A stretch of 21,875 bases of DNA from Phycisphaerae bacterium (GCA_035384605.1 DAOOIV010000091.1:1-21875), one strand, 5' to 3'. Shown: positions 12,238-20,847, counted from the stretch's first letter. Notes: generated by a model not told the origin, from the sequence alone. Numbers and translations: made by a program.

Positions 12238-13851
12238 ATGGCCCGGCTTGGCATCGACTTCGGCACCACGAACACCGTTGCGGTGATCCACGATCGCGGT
12301 GTGTTCTCCGTTGTTCTCCATCGTGCGGACACGGGAGCGGGCACCATTGTGCAGGATGTCTTTCCGTCCGCGATCTTGATCGACAAGCGCTCAGGCAAGC
12401 ATTGGTTCGGTTTGGAGGCCGATCGTCTTTTCGGCCAACGCGGGCCGGGCCCCGATCACGTGTTCCTGCCGTCGCTGAAGCGGCACCTGTGGAGCTACGC
12501 GGAGGGTCATTCAGTCAGCTCGGGTCACGAGCCCCGCCCCCGTGCTCGAGATGTTGCCGCCGGATTGGAGCAGTTTGACATCGGCAAGCTGCTGACGGGC
12601 TTCCTGCAATCTCTGGCCGAATCGATCCGGGCATCCGGCATGATCGACCCGGGCGAGCCGCTCGAGACGGTGATCACCTGGCCGGCCAACGCCAACGGCG
12701 CCCAGCGCTACATCACCCGGAAGTGTTTTCGCGAGGCCGGCTTCGACGTGCTCTCGACATTGAATGAGCCGACAGCTTCCGCGATCGAGCTGGCTGACTG
12801 CATCACCGCCGGCCGCGGCGCCGGGAAGGATGATCGCGAACCCTCGGCCGTGGCCGTCTTTGACCTCGGCGGCGGCACTTTCGACGCCTCCGTGGTCTGG
12901 ATCGAAGGGGACGAGTTCGAGGTGCTGGCCTCCGGCGGTATTGAAGACCTCGGCGGTGACGACTTTGATCGCGCCCTGTTGGACATGTTCCTGGAACGAT
13001 TCAAGCTCCGTGACGAGGCCCTGAGTCCGCTGACCCGGCATGCCCTGTTGCGGCAGGCCCGCTCGCAGAAGGAGACCATCGCCGGCGGTGTGGTTCGCAG
13101 CCTGTTCCTCAATCCCCTCGATTTCGGGCTGGATTGCCCTCCGGTCTCGATTGCGGTGGAGGCCTATTTCGAGCGCATCAGACCGATGCTCAAGCCGGCC
13201 ATCGCCATGCTCAAGAAGGTGATCGTCTCGGCTGCCGCCAAGGAGCGTCGGGTTCGCACCGGTTCAAGTCTGACCGTGTACCTGGTCGGCGGCTCATCCA
13301 AATTGCCCCTAGTGGCCCATATGGTCTCCGACGCCTTCCCCGAATGTCGGGTGATTCTGACCGACAAGCCGTTCACCTCGGTGGCCATGGGGGCGGCAAT
13401 CTGTGCCACCGACCGGGTGACGTACCGTGATGTCTTTGCCAGGCACTTCGGCCTGTTGCGACTCAAGGACAACGGCCAGTCCGAAGTCTTCGACATCATC
13501 TTTCCGGCCGGCACGCCTATCCCCCGCAAGGGCGAAAAACCGCTCGAACGTTGCGCCTGGTATCATCCCCGGCACAACATCGGGCACTTGCGATACCTGG
13601 AATGCACCTCGGTCGGAGCCAACGGCCTGCCCGATGGCAACGTCCGCCACTGGTCGGACGTATTCTTCCCCTATGACCCTCTGCTGCCGATTGATCACCG
13701 GGCGTCAGTCGCCGATGTGGTCGCCACCAATCAATTCGCTGACATGCCTGCGTGTGAGGTCTATCGCTGCGATAGTGACGGGGTCATCACGGTAGAGCTG
13801 CGCCGCCCGACAAAGAACGACTCCCGCATCCACGAGATTTATCGGGATTGA
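12238..13851 (+). CDS. Hsp70 family chaperone lacking the helical lid
   Basis: The ATPase domain (about 1-395 of 537) is complete: GIDFGTTNT (5-13), ITWPANANGAQR (146-157), LNEPTASAIELA (175-186), VFDLGGGTFDASVV (207-220) and YLVGGSSKLPLVAHM (348-362). After the linker, residues 400-525 form a short region (FDIIFPAGTPIPRKGEKPLER) matching the start of the Hsp70 substrate-binding beta-domain. The chain then ends, without the roughly 100-residue helical lid of DnaK. Such lid-less Hsp70s may hold clients loosely or serve a specific partner. The DnaK-like linker VLLLD is not evident. The gene is coupled to the GrpE-like gene, and a TPR lipoprotein follows 161 bp later. This is a specialised paralogue rather than DnaK itself. 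Confidence 0.9.
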   Translation: MARLGIDFGTTNTVAVIHDRGVFSVVLHRADTGAGTIVQDVFPSAILIDKRSGKHWFGLEADRLFGQRGPGPDHVFLPSLKRHLWSYAEGHSVSSGHEPRPRARDVAAGLEQFDIGKLLTGFLQSLAESIRASGMIDPGEPLETVITWPANANGAQRYITRKCFREAGFDVLSTLNEPTASAIELADCITAGRGAGKDDREPSAVAVFDLGGGTFDASVVWIEGDEFEVLASGGIEDLGGDDFDRALLDMFLERFKLRDEALSPLTRHALLRQARSQKETIAGGVVRSLFLNPLDFGLDCPPVSIAVEAYFERIRPMLKPAIAMLKKVIVSAAAKERRVRTGSSLTVYLVGGSSKLPLVAHMVSDAFPECRVILTDKPFTSVAMGAAICATDRVTYRDVFARHFGLLRLKDNGQSEVFDIIFPAGTPIPRKGEKPLERCAWYHPRHNIGHLRYLECTSVGANGLPDGNVRHWSDVFFPYDPLLPIDHRASVADVVATNQFADMPACEVYRCDSDGVITVELRRPTKNDSRIHEIYRD

Positions 13852-13965
13852 TCTCAGCATCGCAACGGCGGTGGTGAAGATGGGATCGCTCCCTTCGTTT
13901 TCTGACGGACTTCCGTCCGCAAAAGGCTCGTGGGTTCCGGGCGTCACCGGTCGGTTGTCTGTGCC

Positions 13966-13992
13966 GTTGGAGGGGTCAAGCTTCCTCCCAAC
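13966..13992 (+). promoter_or_regulatory. Leader hairpin before the TPR lipoprotein gene
   Basis: GTTGGAGG (13966-13973) pairs with CCTCCCAAC (13984-13992) with one bulged C. It lies 20 bp before the ATG at 14013, and the gene lacks a visible ribosome site at normal spacing. The stem contains the only GGAGG in the region, so folding could hide it. This is an inference from shape only. Confidence 0.3.
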
Positions 13993-14012
13993 ACCTGCCG
14001 ATACCGATAACA

Positions 14013-15041
14013 ATGCATTCTTACTATTTGTCATGGCGTTGGTTGAGCGCATGGGGGCTGGCCTTGGCATCGGTTGTCGGCTGCGCCCCCAAGGACACCC
14101 CGTTTGCGGCCATCCGCGCCGGCATCCGCTGCGAGCGAGGCCAGAAGGCCCTGGAGCAGGAGGATCTTGACGCCGCCCTGAAGGAGTTCCAGCGAGCGGT
14201 CGAGCTGAATCCGAAGCTGGCTATGGCGCATTCCAACCTCGGCAAGGTCCAGAAGGCCAAGGGCAACTTAGCAGCGGCTGCCGCAGCCTTTGCCAATGCG
14301 GTGAAGCTGAACCCCAAGAGTTTCGACGACGCGTTTTCGCTCGCCGACGTCTACCACAAAATGTCGAAGCTCGCCGCGGCGATCCAGGCCTACCTGCACG
14401 CCTGCGAGCTCCAGCCGAATAACTTTCAGGCGCGCCTGAATCTCGGCGTCTGCTATCACCAGGCCGCCGAACTCGACAATGCCATTGACTGCTACACGAA
14501 AGCGATCGAAATCGACCCTGACCACGCTGCCGCATACACCAACCTCGGTGCCGCGTACGACGCCCAAGGAAAATACTACGAGGCCATCCACGCCTACAAC
14601 AAGTCGCTCGAGCGCGATGGCGAACAGCCTATGGTGCTGGTCAACCTTGCCGGCACGATGATGAAGCAGGAACGATTTGCCGCCGCCCAGCGGGCCCTCG
14701 AACGGGCAATCGAGCTCGATCCCGAACTGGCCATGGCCTATGAACGGCTGGGCTATTGCCTGTTCCGGATGAAGCGATACGACGAGGCCCTTACCCGCTA
14801 CGAGTGGGCCGAGACCCTCGACCCCAACCGCGCCGAGACGCACGCCGGCCTGGGCGTGGTGCGAATGGCGATGTTCCTTCAGGATCGCTCCCAAACTGAG
14901 TTCCGCCAGGCGGCCATCGAGCATTGGCACCGGTCGCTGGAAATCAACCCCGATCAGCCTAAAATACGCAACCTGATCTCCAAGTACCGGGTGCCCGCCG
15001 ACCAGGTGTCGGCTGTTTTGATGGAATCGCCGCCAAAATGA
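14013..15041 (+). CDS. TPR-repeat lipoprotein
   Basis: The 342-residue protein has a signal peptide with a lipobox (LASVVGC, lipid on C24), so it should be anchored in an envelope membrane. About eight tetratricopeptide repeats follow from residue 36 to 330, for example AALKEFQRAVELNPKLAMAHSNLG, AIDCYTKAIEIDPDHAAAYTNLG and ALERAIELDPELAMAYERLGY (each quoted in part of its 34-residue unit). TPR arrays bind proteins and often scaffold complexes. No enzymatic domain is seen. Its stop overlaps the start of the next lipoprotein gene (ATGA), showing tight coupling. No ribosome site is obvious at the ATG; in-frame TTG codons at 14028 and 14043 would shorten the signal peptide and are less likely. 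Confidence 0.88.
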   Translation: MHSYYLSWRWLSAWGLALASVVGCAPKDTPFAAIRAGIRCERGQKALEQEDLDAALKEFQRAVELNPKLAMAHSNLGKVQKAKGNLAAAAAAFANAVKLNPKSFDDAFSLADVYHKMSKLAAAIQAYLHACELQPNNFQARLNLGVCYHQAAELDNAIDCYTKAIEIDPDHAAAYTNLGAAYDAQGKYYEAIHAYNKSLERDGEQPMVLVNLAGTMMKQERFAAAQRALERAIELDPELAMAYERLGYCLFRMKRYDEALTRYEWAETLDPNRAETHAGLGVVRMAMFLQDRSQTEFRQAAIEHWHRSLEINPDQPKIRNLISKYRVPADQVSAVLMESPPK

Positions 15042-16105
15042 AAAACAGGCAAAATCGAGCAATCGTTCAGTGCGTACTGTCATGCGCGCTGATGGTCTTT
15101 GCTGCCGGCTGTGGTCCCCACAAGGCCGCTGTTCATCGTTCGTGGGCGGAACGTTCTCAGACGGTCATCCGGCAGAGGCTGGCACCAACTCCCGTCGTCC
15201 CGACCATGGCCGCCTCGTCGGCTCATCCGGTGAAAGCGGAGAGGACGGTCGGCGGCAAATCGACGATCTGGCCCGAGGAGTTGGCCGCTTTCCATTTGTC
15301 AGCCGAAACGCGGGAACAGGCCGGAGACGCGGAAACCCGACAGGCAGAGGAGAGTTCCTCGAAGCAGGACGTCGAATACGAAGGCAAATGGCGAAAGCCG
15401 CTGCCGGGCTTCGGCGAGACACTCAAGCGCGACCTGCTGGAGCTGCCGAGCGCGTTGTGGGATGACACCAAGCGTGTCTACACCAATCCATGGAACCTGG
15501 TGTTCCTGCTGGGCGCAGGCGGCGCGTCGCTCGCTCTTCGTCCGGAAGTCGATGATGACATCGAGGATTACTACGACAGGCACCATACCTTCAAAGAAGA
15601 CTGGCGTGACGCGTTCGGGGCGGCCGGCAACCCGATCGTTCATTTCGGAATAGCTGGCGCTTGGTATTTGACCGGCCAGCTTGCGCAGGATGCCAAGACT
15701 TATGATGTCGGCGCGCGGCTGTTCCGGGCATTGACCATCAACGGCGTCAGCACGCTGCTGCTCAAGACTGCCGCATGCACCGAATCGCCTAACGGCGAAG
15801 ACTGGGCCTGGCCGTCCGGCCACGTATCAAGTGCGATGGTCGTCGCGACGGTGATGAACGACGCCTACGGACCGTTGGCGGGGGTGCCCTTGTTCGGACT
15901 GACCGGTCTGGTGGCCGTCGAGCGGTTGGATTCCGGAGAACATCACTTCTCAGATGTGGTTTTCGGTGCTGCCCTTGGCTGGGTCGTGGCTGAGACAGTC
16001 ATGAAGGATGAGCCGCCCAAGATCGCCGGCGGCCACATCGTCCCCTATGCTGACCCGGTCGGCCGCAACGCGGGCGTCGCGTGGGTCAAAACGCTCGGCG
16101 AATGA
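15038..16105 (+). CDS. PAP2-fold phosphatase-like lipoprotein
   Basis: The 355-residue product has a lipoprotein signal (VFAAGC, lipid on C25), a low-complexity stretch to about residue 115, then a PAP2 acid-phosphatase domain. Motif 2 is intact as WPSGH (258-262). Motif 3 is intact as R296, H302 and D306 in ERLDSGEHHFSDV. Motif 1, normally K-x6-RP, reads K243 to S250-P251, so its arginine is replaced by serine. PAP2 enzymes remove phosphate from lipids such as undecaprenyl pyrophosphate or phosphatidate; the loss of the phosphate-binding arginine may weaken activity or change substrate. Two or three hydrophobic segments follow residue 152. The gene overlaps the TPR gene by 4 bp, so the two products probably work together. 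Confidence 0.87.
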   Translation: MKNRQNRAIVQCVLSCALMVFAAGCGPHKAAVHRSWAERSQTVIRQRLAPTPVVPTMAASSAHPVKAERTVGGKSTIWPEELAAFHLSAETREQAGDAETRQAEESSSKQDVEYEGKWRKPLPGFGETLKRDLLELPSALWDDTKRVYTNPWNLVFLLGAGGASLALRPEVDDDIEDYYDRHHTFKEDWRDAFGAAGNPIVHFGIAGAWYLTGQLAQDAKTYDVGARLFRALTINGVSTLLLKTAACTESPNGEDWAWPSGHVSSAMVVATVMNDAYGPLAGVPLFGLTGLVAVERLDSGEHHFSDVVFGAALGWVVAETVMKDEPPKIAGGHIVPYADPVGRNAGVAWVKTLGE

Positions 16106-16246
16106 CTTCGGGGTGGTAATGACTTGGCCAGGGTAGGTCGTCCCTCCACGGCGGCGGCGTTGGCCGGTTACCGCGATCGCAAAATCCGGACGAACGACGG
16201 CGAAACGCGCTCAAACAGCGACGGCGCAACGCCGCCGATGATCAAC

Positions 16247-16265
16247 CCGAGCCGTGCCGGCTCGG
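16247..16265. terminator. Hairpin between convergent PAP2 and HD-GYP genes
   Basis: CCGAGCC (16247-16253) pairs perfectly with GGCTCGG (16259-16265) around GTGCC. It lies 7 bp past the HD-GYP stop on the minus strand and between convergent genes. It lacks a T-run, so its efficiency as a terminator is uncertain. Confidence 0.42.
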
Positions 16266-16272
16266 CCGTCGA

Positions 16273-17568
16273 TCACTCAGGATGGGCTGTCTGCTCCGCG
16301 CCGGAAGGCGCTCCGGTCTCCAGCAGATCGCTGCAGGCCGCCGAACTCCGCTCAGCCTCGTCCTGGTAACTCGCCGCTATGTGGCGGGTGATCACCTCTG
16401 GAGGCTTATAGAGGTATTGGGCCACCGGCCGGCGGTTTTCATGCGTGATGCTGGGGGCCCCGGACTTGACGAGATCGATCCTCTCGCCCGAGGGATCCTC
16501 GACTTGTGCCCCTGCCTTGAGAACCTGGACGACCGGCTGGCACGGCCGTTTGGCGTTCAGATCGACGACCACGGCCTCTCGACCGTCCGAGAGCGTCACA
16601 CAGGTACCGACCGGAAAAGGCGGGATGGTTCGCACGGCCGCCGCGAAAATCACCGGATCAAACATCTTGCGGATCTCGGCCGCTTGAAGGGCTGCCAGGG
16701 CGGCGACCTTGGGTTGCCCCTTCCGGTCACAAATGGCCATCATCCCGTCCAGAACGTTGGCCACCGCCACGATCCGGGCGAAGACGTGAATGCGGCGACC
16801 GCGCAGCGGCTCCGGGTGTCGCTCCTTGTGGGTGGAAATAGGCTCCGGAAACCCGTTTCCATCGTATCGCTGGTGGTGGTGAAGAATAACACCCGACGCT
16901 GTCGAATCAAGCCGGCCGCGAAGCAGTTGATAGCCCTGCTCGGCGTGAGACCGGTAAGCCGCTTCGTCCTCGTGGTGGTCCAGAACGTGAGATCGTCGCA
17001 GTTCCGGCGGCAGTTTGATCTTGCCGACGTCGTGCAGCATCGCCCCGACGCCCAGGTTCGTCAGATCCTGGGCGAGCCGCCTGTCGATGTACTTACGCTC
17101 GTGACTGATGTAGTTCCGCAGATTCATACCCAGGATCATCACCAGATAGGCAACGTTTGCGCTGTGGCTGAACAACTCCTCGGGTTCTTCGAGGATGCGC
17201 TCCGCCCAGACCGCGTGGTCCTGGTTCTTGACCAGTTCCTCTATGAGTCTCGATATGAGCTCTCTGTAGAACTGGAGGTCGAAAGCCCCGGCGGTCTGTT
17301 TGGCCAAGGCCGTGAAATTCCCTTTGATGTCGTGGTAGAGCCTGGCCCGCGATTCGGGAACGCCGGAAGCGACTTGTTCGTCGAGAAAGTCGAAACCCGG
17401 GTGGTTGATCCATACCCCCTTGATGCCGTATTCCCGCAGCTTCGCGATGGTCTTGGGTTCCAGGACGTATCCCGCGGCCAGCAGGGCGCGTCTCGGGTGC
17501 CTCGCGTGTGGAATCGATGCTGCCAGCACCATCCCGGGCTCCAGGTTCTCGACGGAGACTCGGATCAT
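16273..17568 (-). CDS. HD-GYP domain protein, c-di-GMP phosphodiesterase family
   Basis: HD-GYP proteins degrade the signal molecule cyclic di-GMP. In this 431-residue protein, residues 1-60 form a small N-terminal domain (VENLEPGMVLAASI..YVLEPKTIAKLREYGIKGVWI), common before HD-GYP domains. The catalytic part shows FSHSANVAYL (133-142), MLHDVGKIKLP (177-187) with H179 and D180, SHAEQG (207-212), ILHHHQRYDGNGFPE (228-242) and ARIVAVANVLDGM (264-276). The GYP triplet reads GFP, a mild change. The usual AD before DAL reads AN (N271), so one metal-site aspartate seems to be missing. No receiver or sensor domain is fused. It lies downstream of dxs with a 216-bp gap, so its promoter is probably separate. 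Confidence 0.88.
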   Translation of the reverse strand: MIRVSVENLEPGMVLAASIPHARHPRRALLAAGYVLEPKTIAKLREYGIKGVWINHPGFDFLDEQVASGVPESRARLYHDIKGNFTALAKQTAGAFDLQFYRELISRLIEELVKNQDHAVWAERILEEPEELFSHSANVAYLVMILGMNLRNYISHERKYIDRRLAQDLTNLGVGAMLHDVGKIKLPPELRRSHVLDHHEDEAAYRSHAEQGYQLLRGRLDSTASGVILHHHQRYDGNGFPEPISTHKERHPEPLRGRRIHVFARIVAVANVLDGMMAICDRKGQPKVAALAALQAAEIRKMFDPVIFAAAVRTIPPFPVGTCVTLSDGREAVVVDLNAKRPCQPVVQVLKAGAQVEDPSGERIDLVKSGAPSITHENRRPVAQYLYKPPEVITRHIAASYQDEAERSSAACSDLLETGAPSGAEQTAHPE

Positions 17569-17784
17569 TTATCGGACGACCCCTACCGGCGTGAAAGCAC
17601 TACCTCCAGCCGCGACGCACATACTGCTCTACTTCATCGGCTCAAATGAGGGGCTTCGCCAGCGAGTTGCCGGTCAAGTCGGCAGGGCATCGCGGTGCCA
17701 ACGTTTTCGGCAGTTGCGGACGGGAAGCCGCGCATTGTGGGAGCATCTTTTTACGTGTGAGTGTATTCTTGCTCGCGGCTTGCC

Positions 17785-19725
17785 TCACGGCTTCGTGATA
17801 TGGCTTGGCTGGGAGCTGGGCACGAAGCCGCGCACCGCTTTCGTCGAAGGCCGGCAGCGGGCCAGTTCACGATGGACCGCCTCGGCAATGCCGGCGGCAT
17901 CGATGCCGCACTCGGCCAGTTGGCTCTTGCGCGAGCCGTGACTGATGAAGCGGTCGCTCGGGATGCCCAGGCGAACCAGGTGATCCGTCGGAAGCCGAAG
18001 ATCCTGTGCCGTCTCGAGCACGGCCGCTCCGAAACCGCCGACCACCGAGTGGTCCTCGACAGTGATGACCGGGTGGTCGGCCAGCATCGCCGCGGTGACC
18101 ATTTCGCGGTCGATCGGCTTGGCGAAACGGGCGTTGAACACCCGCAGTTCGATCCCCTCGGCCGCCAGCAGTTCGGCGGCGTCCAGCGCGTTGCCGACCA
18201 TGGCCCCATAAGCCAGAATGGTCGCGTCGTTACCTCGGCGCATCAGTCGGGATCGCCCCAGCTCGAAAGGCGCAGCGTCACCCAACGATGGAGGAACATC
18301 CGCCCGCGGATAACGGATGGCGCAGGCGTCCGGGCAACGCACGGCGAATCGCAGCGCGGCCTTCAGCTCGTTCTCATCGGCCGGAGCCAGCAACACCAAA
18401 TTCGGCAACGGCCGCAGGTACGCAATATCCAGGAACCCGTGGTGGACCGCCCCGTCGCCGCCGACCAGCCCCGCCCGGTCCATGCACAGGATTACCGGCA
18501 GGCGCTGCAGCGAGACCTCCTGAAAGACCTGATCGAAAGATCGCTGGAGGAAGGTCGAGTAAATAGCCACTAGCGGCCTTAACCCCGCCTTGGCCATCCC
18601 GGCGGCAACGTCAACGGTGCAGCTCTCGGCGATTCCCACGTCGAGAAAGCGGTCCGGGTACCGCTCCGCGAACTTGTCCAGGCCGGTGCCCGCCGGCATC
18701 GCCGCCGTCAAGGCGCAGAGCCTCGGCTCTTCATTGCCGACTTCAAGGACCGCGTCCGAGAAAGCCTCGGTCCAGCTTCTGCCCGAGCCGTTTGCGACCC
18801 TTACGGTTTCGCCATCGAAGATGAACGGCGTGGGCGAGTGGAACTTCGAAGGCTCGGCACGGGCGAACTCGGCGCCCTGACCTTTGTTGGTATGAATGTG
18901 CAGAAGCACCGGGTGATCGATATCCTTGAGCATCTGCAGCAGGTCAATCAGGTACGCGATGTCGTGACCCATCACCGGCCCGACATACATGAAGCCGAGC
19001 TGCTCGAAAATCGAATGCGGCGAAACCGTGGCCTTCAGCCCCTCCTTCAGATGCCCGAGGGCGTCGACCATCGACTGGCCGACCAGCGGCAATCTGGGCA
19101 GCAGTTGCTTGGCCCGCTGCTTGACCTCCTCATAAATGGAACTGGCACGGAGGCGAGCGAGGTAATGAGCCAATGCGCCCTGCGTCGGAGCGATGCCGTA
19201 GTTGTTGTCGTTCAAGATGACAAGAAACTGCCGATTGAGCGTGCCCGCCTGGTTGAGGCCCTCAAACGCCAGGCCGTTCACGATGCTCGCATCGCCTACG
19301 AAGGCTACGACCCGCTTGTCGCGGCCGAGGAGCTGGTCGGCGCGGGCCAAACCCAGCGCCGTCGGGATTGCCGTGCCCGCGTGCCCGACGTTGAACAGAT
19401 CGAAGGGGCTTTCATCGATGCTCGGAAAACCGCTGATGCCTCCGGATTGCCGCAACGTGTCAAAACGTTCGTTGCGGCCCGTGAGCAATTTGTGCGGGTA
19501 ACATTGGTGCCCGACGTCCCACAGCAATCGGTCTTTCTCAAAGTCAAAGCAGTAGTGAAGAGCGATGGTGATCTCGGCGACGCCCAGATTGCTGGCCAGG
19601 TGTCCGCCGTTCTTGCCGACCACTTCGAGGATGCGCTCCCGGATCTCTTTAGCCAACTCGTTGAGTTGGGCTATCGACAGCTTCTTGACGTCTGACGGAT
19701 GCTCTATCGAAGCCAGTAGTCCCAT
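17785..19725 (-). CDS. dxs: 1-deoxy-D-xylulose-5-phosphate synthase
   Basis: Dxs joins pyruvate and glyceraldehyde 3-phosphate with thiamine diphosphate, the first step of the MEP pathway to isoprenoids. The 646-residue protein shows GGHLASNLGVAEIT (40-53), GHQCYPHKLLTGR (72-84), SGFPSIDESPFDLFNVGHAGT (98-118), the cofactor site GDASIVNG (144-151) through LNDNNYGIAP (171-180), and DRAGLVGGDGAVHHGFLDIAYL in the pyrimidine domain. The cofactor motif reads GDA instead of the usual GDG, a small variation. The ATG at 19725 fits the family N-terminus; an upstream TTG at 19773 was rejected. ispA lies 102 bp upstream on the same strand, so the two precursor enzymes may share transcription. Confidence 0.96.
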   Translation of the reverse strand: MGLLASIEHPSDVKKLSIAQLNELAKEIRERILEVVGKNGGHLASNLGVAEITIALHYCFDFEKDRLLWDVGHQCYPHKLLTGRNERFDTLRQSGGISGFPSIDESPFDLFNVGHAGTAIPTALGLARADQLLGRDKRVVAFVGDASIVNGLAFEGLNQAGTLNRQFLVILNDNNYGIAPTQGALAHYLARLRASSIYEEVKQRAKQLLPRLPLVGQSMVDALGHLKEGLKATVSPHSIFEQLGFMYVGPVMGHDIAYLIDLLQMLKDIDHPVLLHIHTNKGQGAEFARAEPSKFHSPTPFIFDGETVRVANGSGRSWTEAFSDAVLEVGNEEPRLCALTAAMPAGTGLDKFAERYPDRFLDVGIAESCTVDVAAGMAKAGLRPLVAIYSTFLQRSFDQVFQEVSLQRLPVILCMDRAGLVGGDGAVHHGFLDIAYLRPLPNLVLLAPADENELKAALRFAVRCPDACAIRYPRADVPPSLGDAAPFELGRSRLMRRGNDATILAYGAMVGNALDAAELLAAEGIELRVFNARFAKPIDREMVTAAMLADHPVITVEDHSVVGGFGAAVLETAQDLRLPTDHLVRLGIPSDRFISHGSRKSQLAECGIDAAGIAEAVHRELARCRPSTKAVRGFVPSSQPSHITKP

Positions 19726-19827
19726 GTTGTCCGTAATCTCGCTTGGCCCCCCGCGATCGTGTCTGAGACTCAAGGTAGTACGTCGCGTCGCTTGGGTTGT
19801 TTGCCCCGATTCAGTCGGTCGTGCGAT

Positions 19828-20733
19828 TCAGTTGCGCCGCTCGACGACATAGTTTGCCAGTTGCCTGAGATCTTCGGCCGGAGGTCCGAAAATCTGCAGC
19901 GCCTCGATTGCCTTTCGTGCCTCGTCCCGAGCGGCGGCCTGACTGGCCTCAATGCCGACGGCACCGGGATAGGTTTGCTTGCCGGCCTCGGCATCCTTGG
20001 CCACCGCCTTGCCCATTTGCTCGGCCGATCCGGTGACGTCCAGCAGGTCGTCGGCAATCTGGAACGCCAGCCCCAGATGTTGCCCATACGCGCCCGCCGC
20101 CTCCAAGTGCGGTTCGTCCGCCCGGGCACAATACGCCCCCAGCCGGCCGGCAGTCACGAAAAGCCGCGCTGTCTTGTATCGGTGGATTCGCTGGACCAAG
20201 GCCAGTTCCGGGGGTTGTCCCTCCGTCTGGATATCCGTGGTTTGTCCGCCGATCATCCCTGCCCAGCCGGTGCCCTTGGCCAACTCGGCGACGACCGCCT
20301 TCACTACCGCCGGATCCTCGATCCGGGTCGCGGAGATCTCGAAGGCCAATGCCAGCAGCGCGTCGCCCGCCAGAATCGCTTCCGCCTCCCCGAATGCCTT
20401 GTGGCACGTCGGACGGCCCCGCCGCAAATCATCATCGTCCATCGCCGGAAGGTCGTCGTGCACCAGGGAGAAGGCATGCACGCATTCCAGGGCTACCGCC
20501 GCGGGGGCAGCCATCTCGGCCGTGCCCCCACAAAGCTCGCAGATCCGAGTTACAACATAGGGCCGGACCCGCTTGCCACCGCTGCGGATCGAATACAGGA
20601 CGGCCTCCGCCAGCGTGCGCGGGACCGCTGCGTCCGGCACCAGCATGCCGTCGATCACCGCCTCGAAATCCCGGGCCCATGACGCCAAGGCGTCGACGAT
20701 TCCGATCCCGTTCGCTGTTGCTGACTGCCGCAT
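19828..20733 (-). CDS. ispA: Polyprenyl synthetase, farnesyl/geranylgeranyl diphosphate synthase type
   Basis: This enzyme extends allylic diphosphates with isopentenyl diphosphate to make farnesyl or geranylgeranyl diphosphate. The 301-residue protein has GGKRVRP (52-58), the first Asp-rich motif DDLPAMDDDDLRRGRP (93-108), GGQTTDI (162-168) and the second motif QIADDLLDVTG (225-235) with K246 and K252 nearby. The four residues between DD and D in the first motif are typical of bacterial short-chain synthases. Chain length cannot be fixed from sequence alone. GAGG lies 5 bp before the ATG at 20733, and a perfect TATAAT lies upstream. dxs follows downstream, forming an isoprenoid pair. Confidence 0.93.
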   Translation of the reverse strand: MRQSATANGIGIVDALASWARDFEAVIDGMLVPDAAVPRTLAEAVLYSIRSGGKRVRPYVVTRICELCGGTAEMAAPAAVALECVHAFSLVHDDLPAMDDDDLRRGRPTCHKAFGEAEAILAGDALLALAFEISATRIEDPAVVKAVVAELAKGTGWAGMIGGQTTDIQTEGQPPELALVQRIHRYKTARLFVTAGRLGAYCARADEPHLEAAGAYGQHLGLAFQIADDLLDVTGSAEQMGKAVAKDAEAGKQTYPGAVGIEASQAAARDEARKAIEALQIFGPPAEDLRQLANYVVERRN

Positions 20734-20742
20734 AGCCGCCTC

Positions 20743-20770
20743 ATCTGCCCCAAAGGCCCAAGGGGCAGAT
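20743..20770 (-). promoter_or_regulatory. 9-bp inverted repeat at the ispA transcription start
   Basis: ATCTGCCCC (20743-20751) pairs perfectly with GGGGCAGAT (20762-20770) over 10 bases. It begins inside the -10 box and ends 2 bp before the ispA ribosome site. It could be an operator spanning the start point or a leader hairpin next to the ribosome site. Confidence 0.45.
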
Positions 20771-20777
20771 TATACCA
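20769..20777 (-). promoter_or_regulatory. Extended -10 promoter of ispA
   Basis: On the minus strand TGGTATAAT (20777-20769) is a perfect -10 hexamer with the extended TGn element. No good -35 box is seen 16-18 bp upstream, which extended -10 promoters tolerate. Transcription would start near 20762, about 29 bases before the ATG. Confidence 0.55.
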
Positions 20778-20847
20778 GCCCGCAACCCATAGCCACACCC
20801 CCCAAGAGCCAGCCTGTCGGCCCGCGAATGAACGCCCTCATTGACAC

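Noticed and set aside
16124..16369. Plus-strand frame of 81 codons after the PAP2 gene
   Set aside because: It starts beyond the PAP2 stop but runs into the HD-GYP 3' end and contains the convergent hairpin. Its sequence looks random.
16282..17649. Plus-strand frame of 455 codons opposite HD-GYP
   Set aside because: It mirrors the HD-GYP gene; its length reflects high GC at codon position three.
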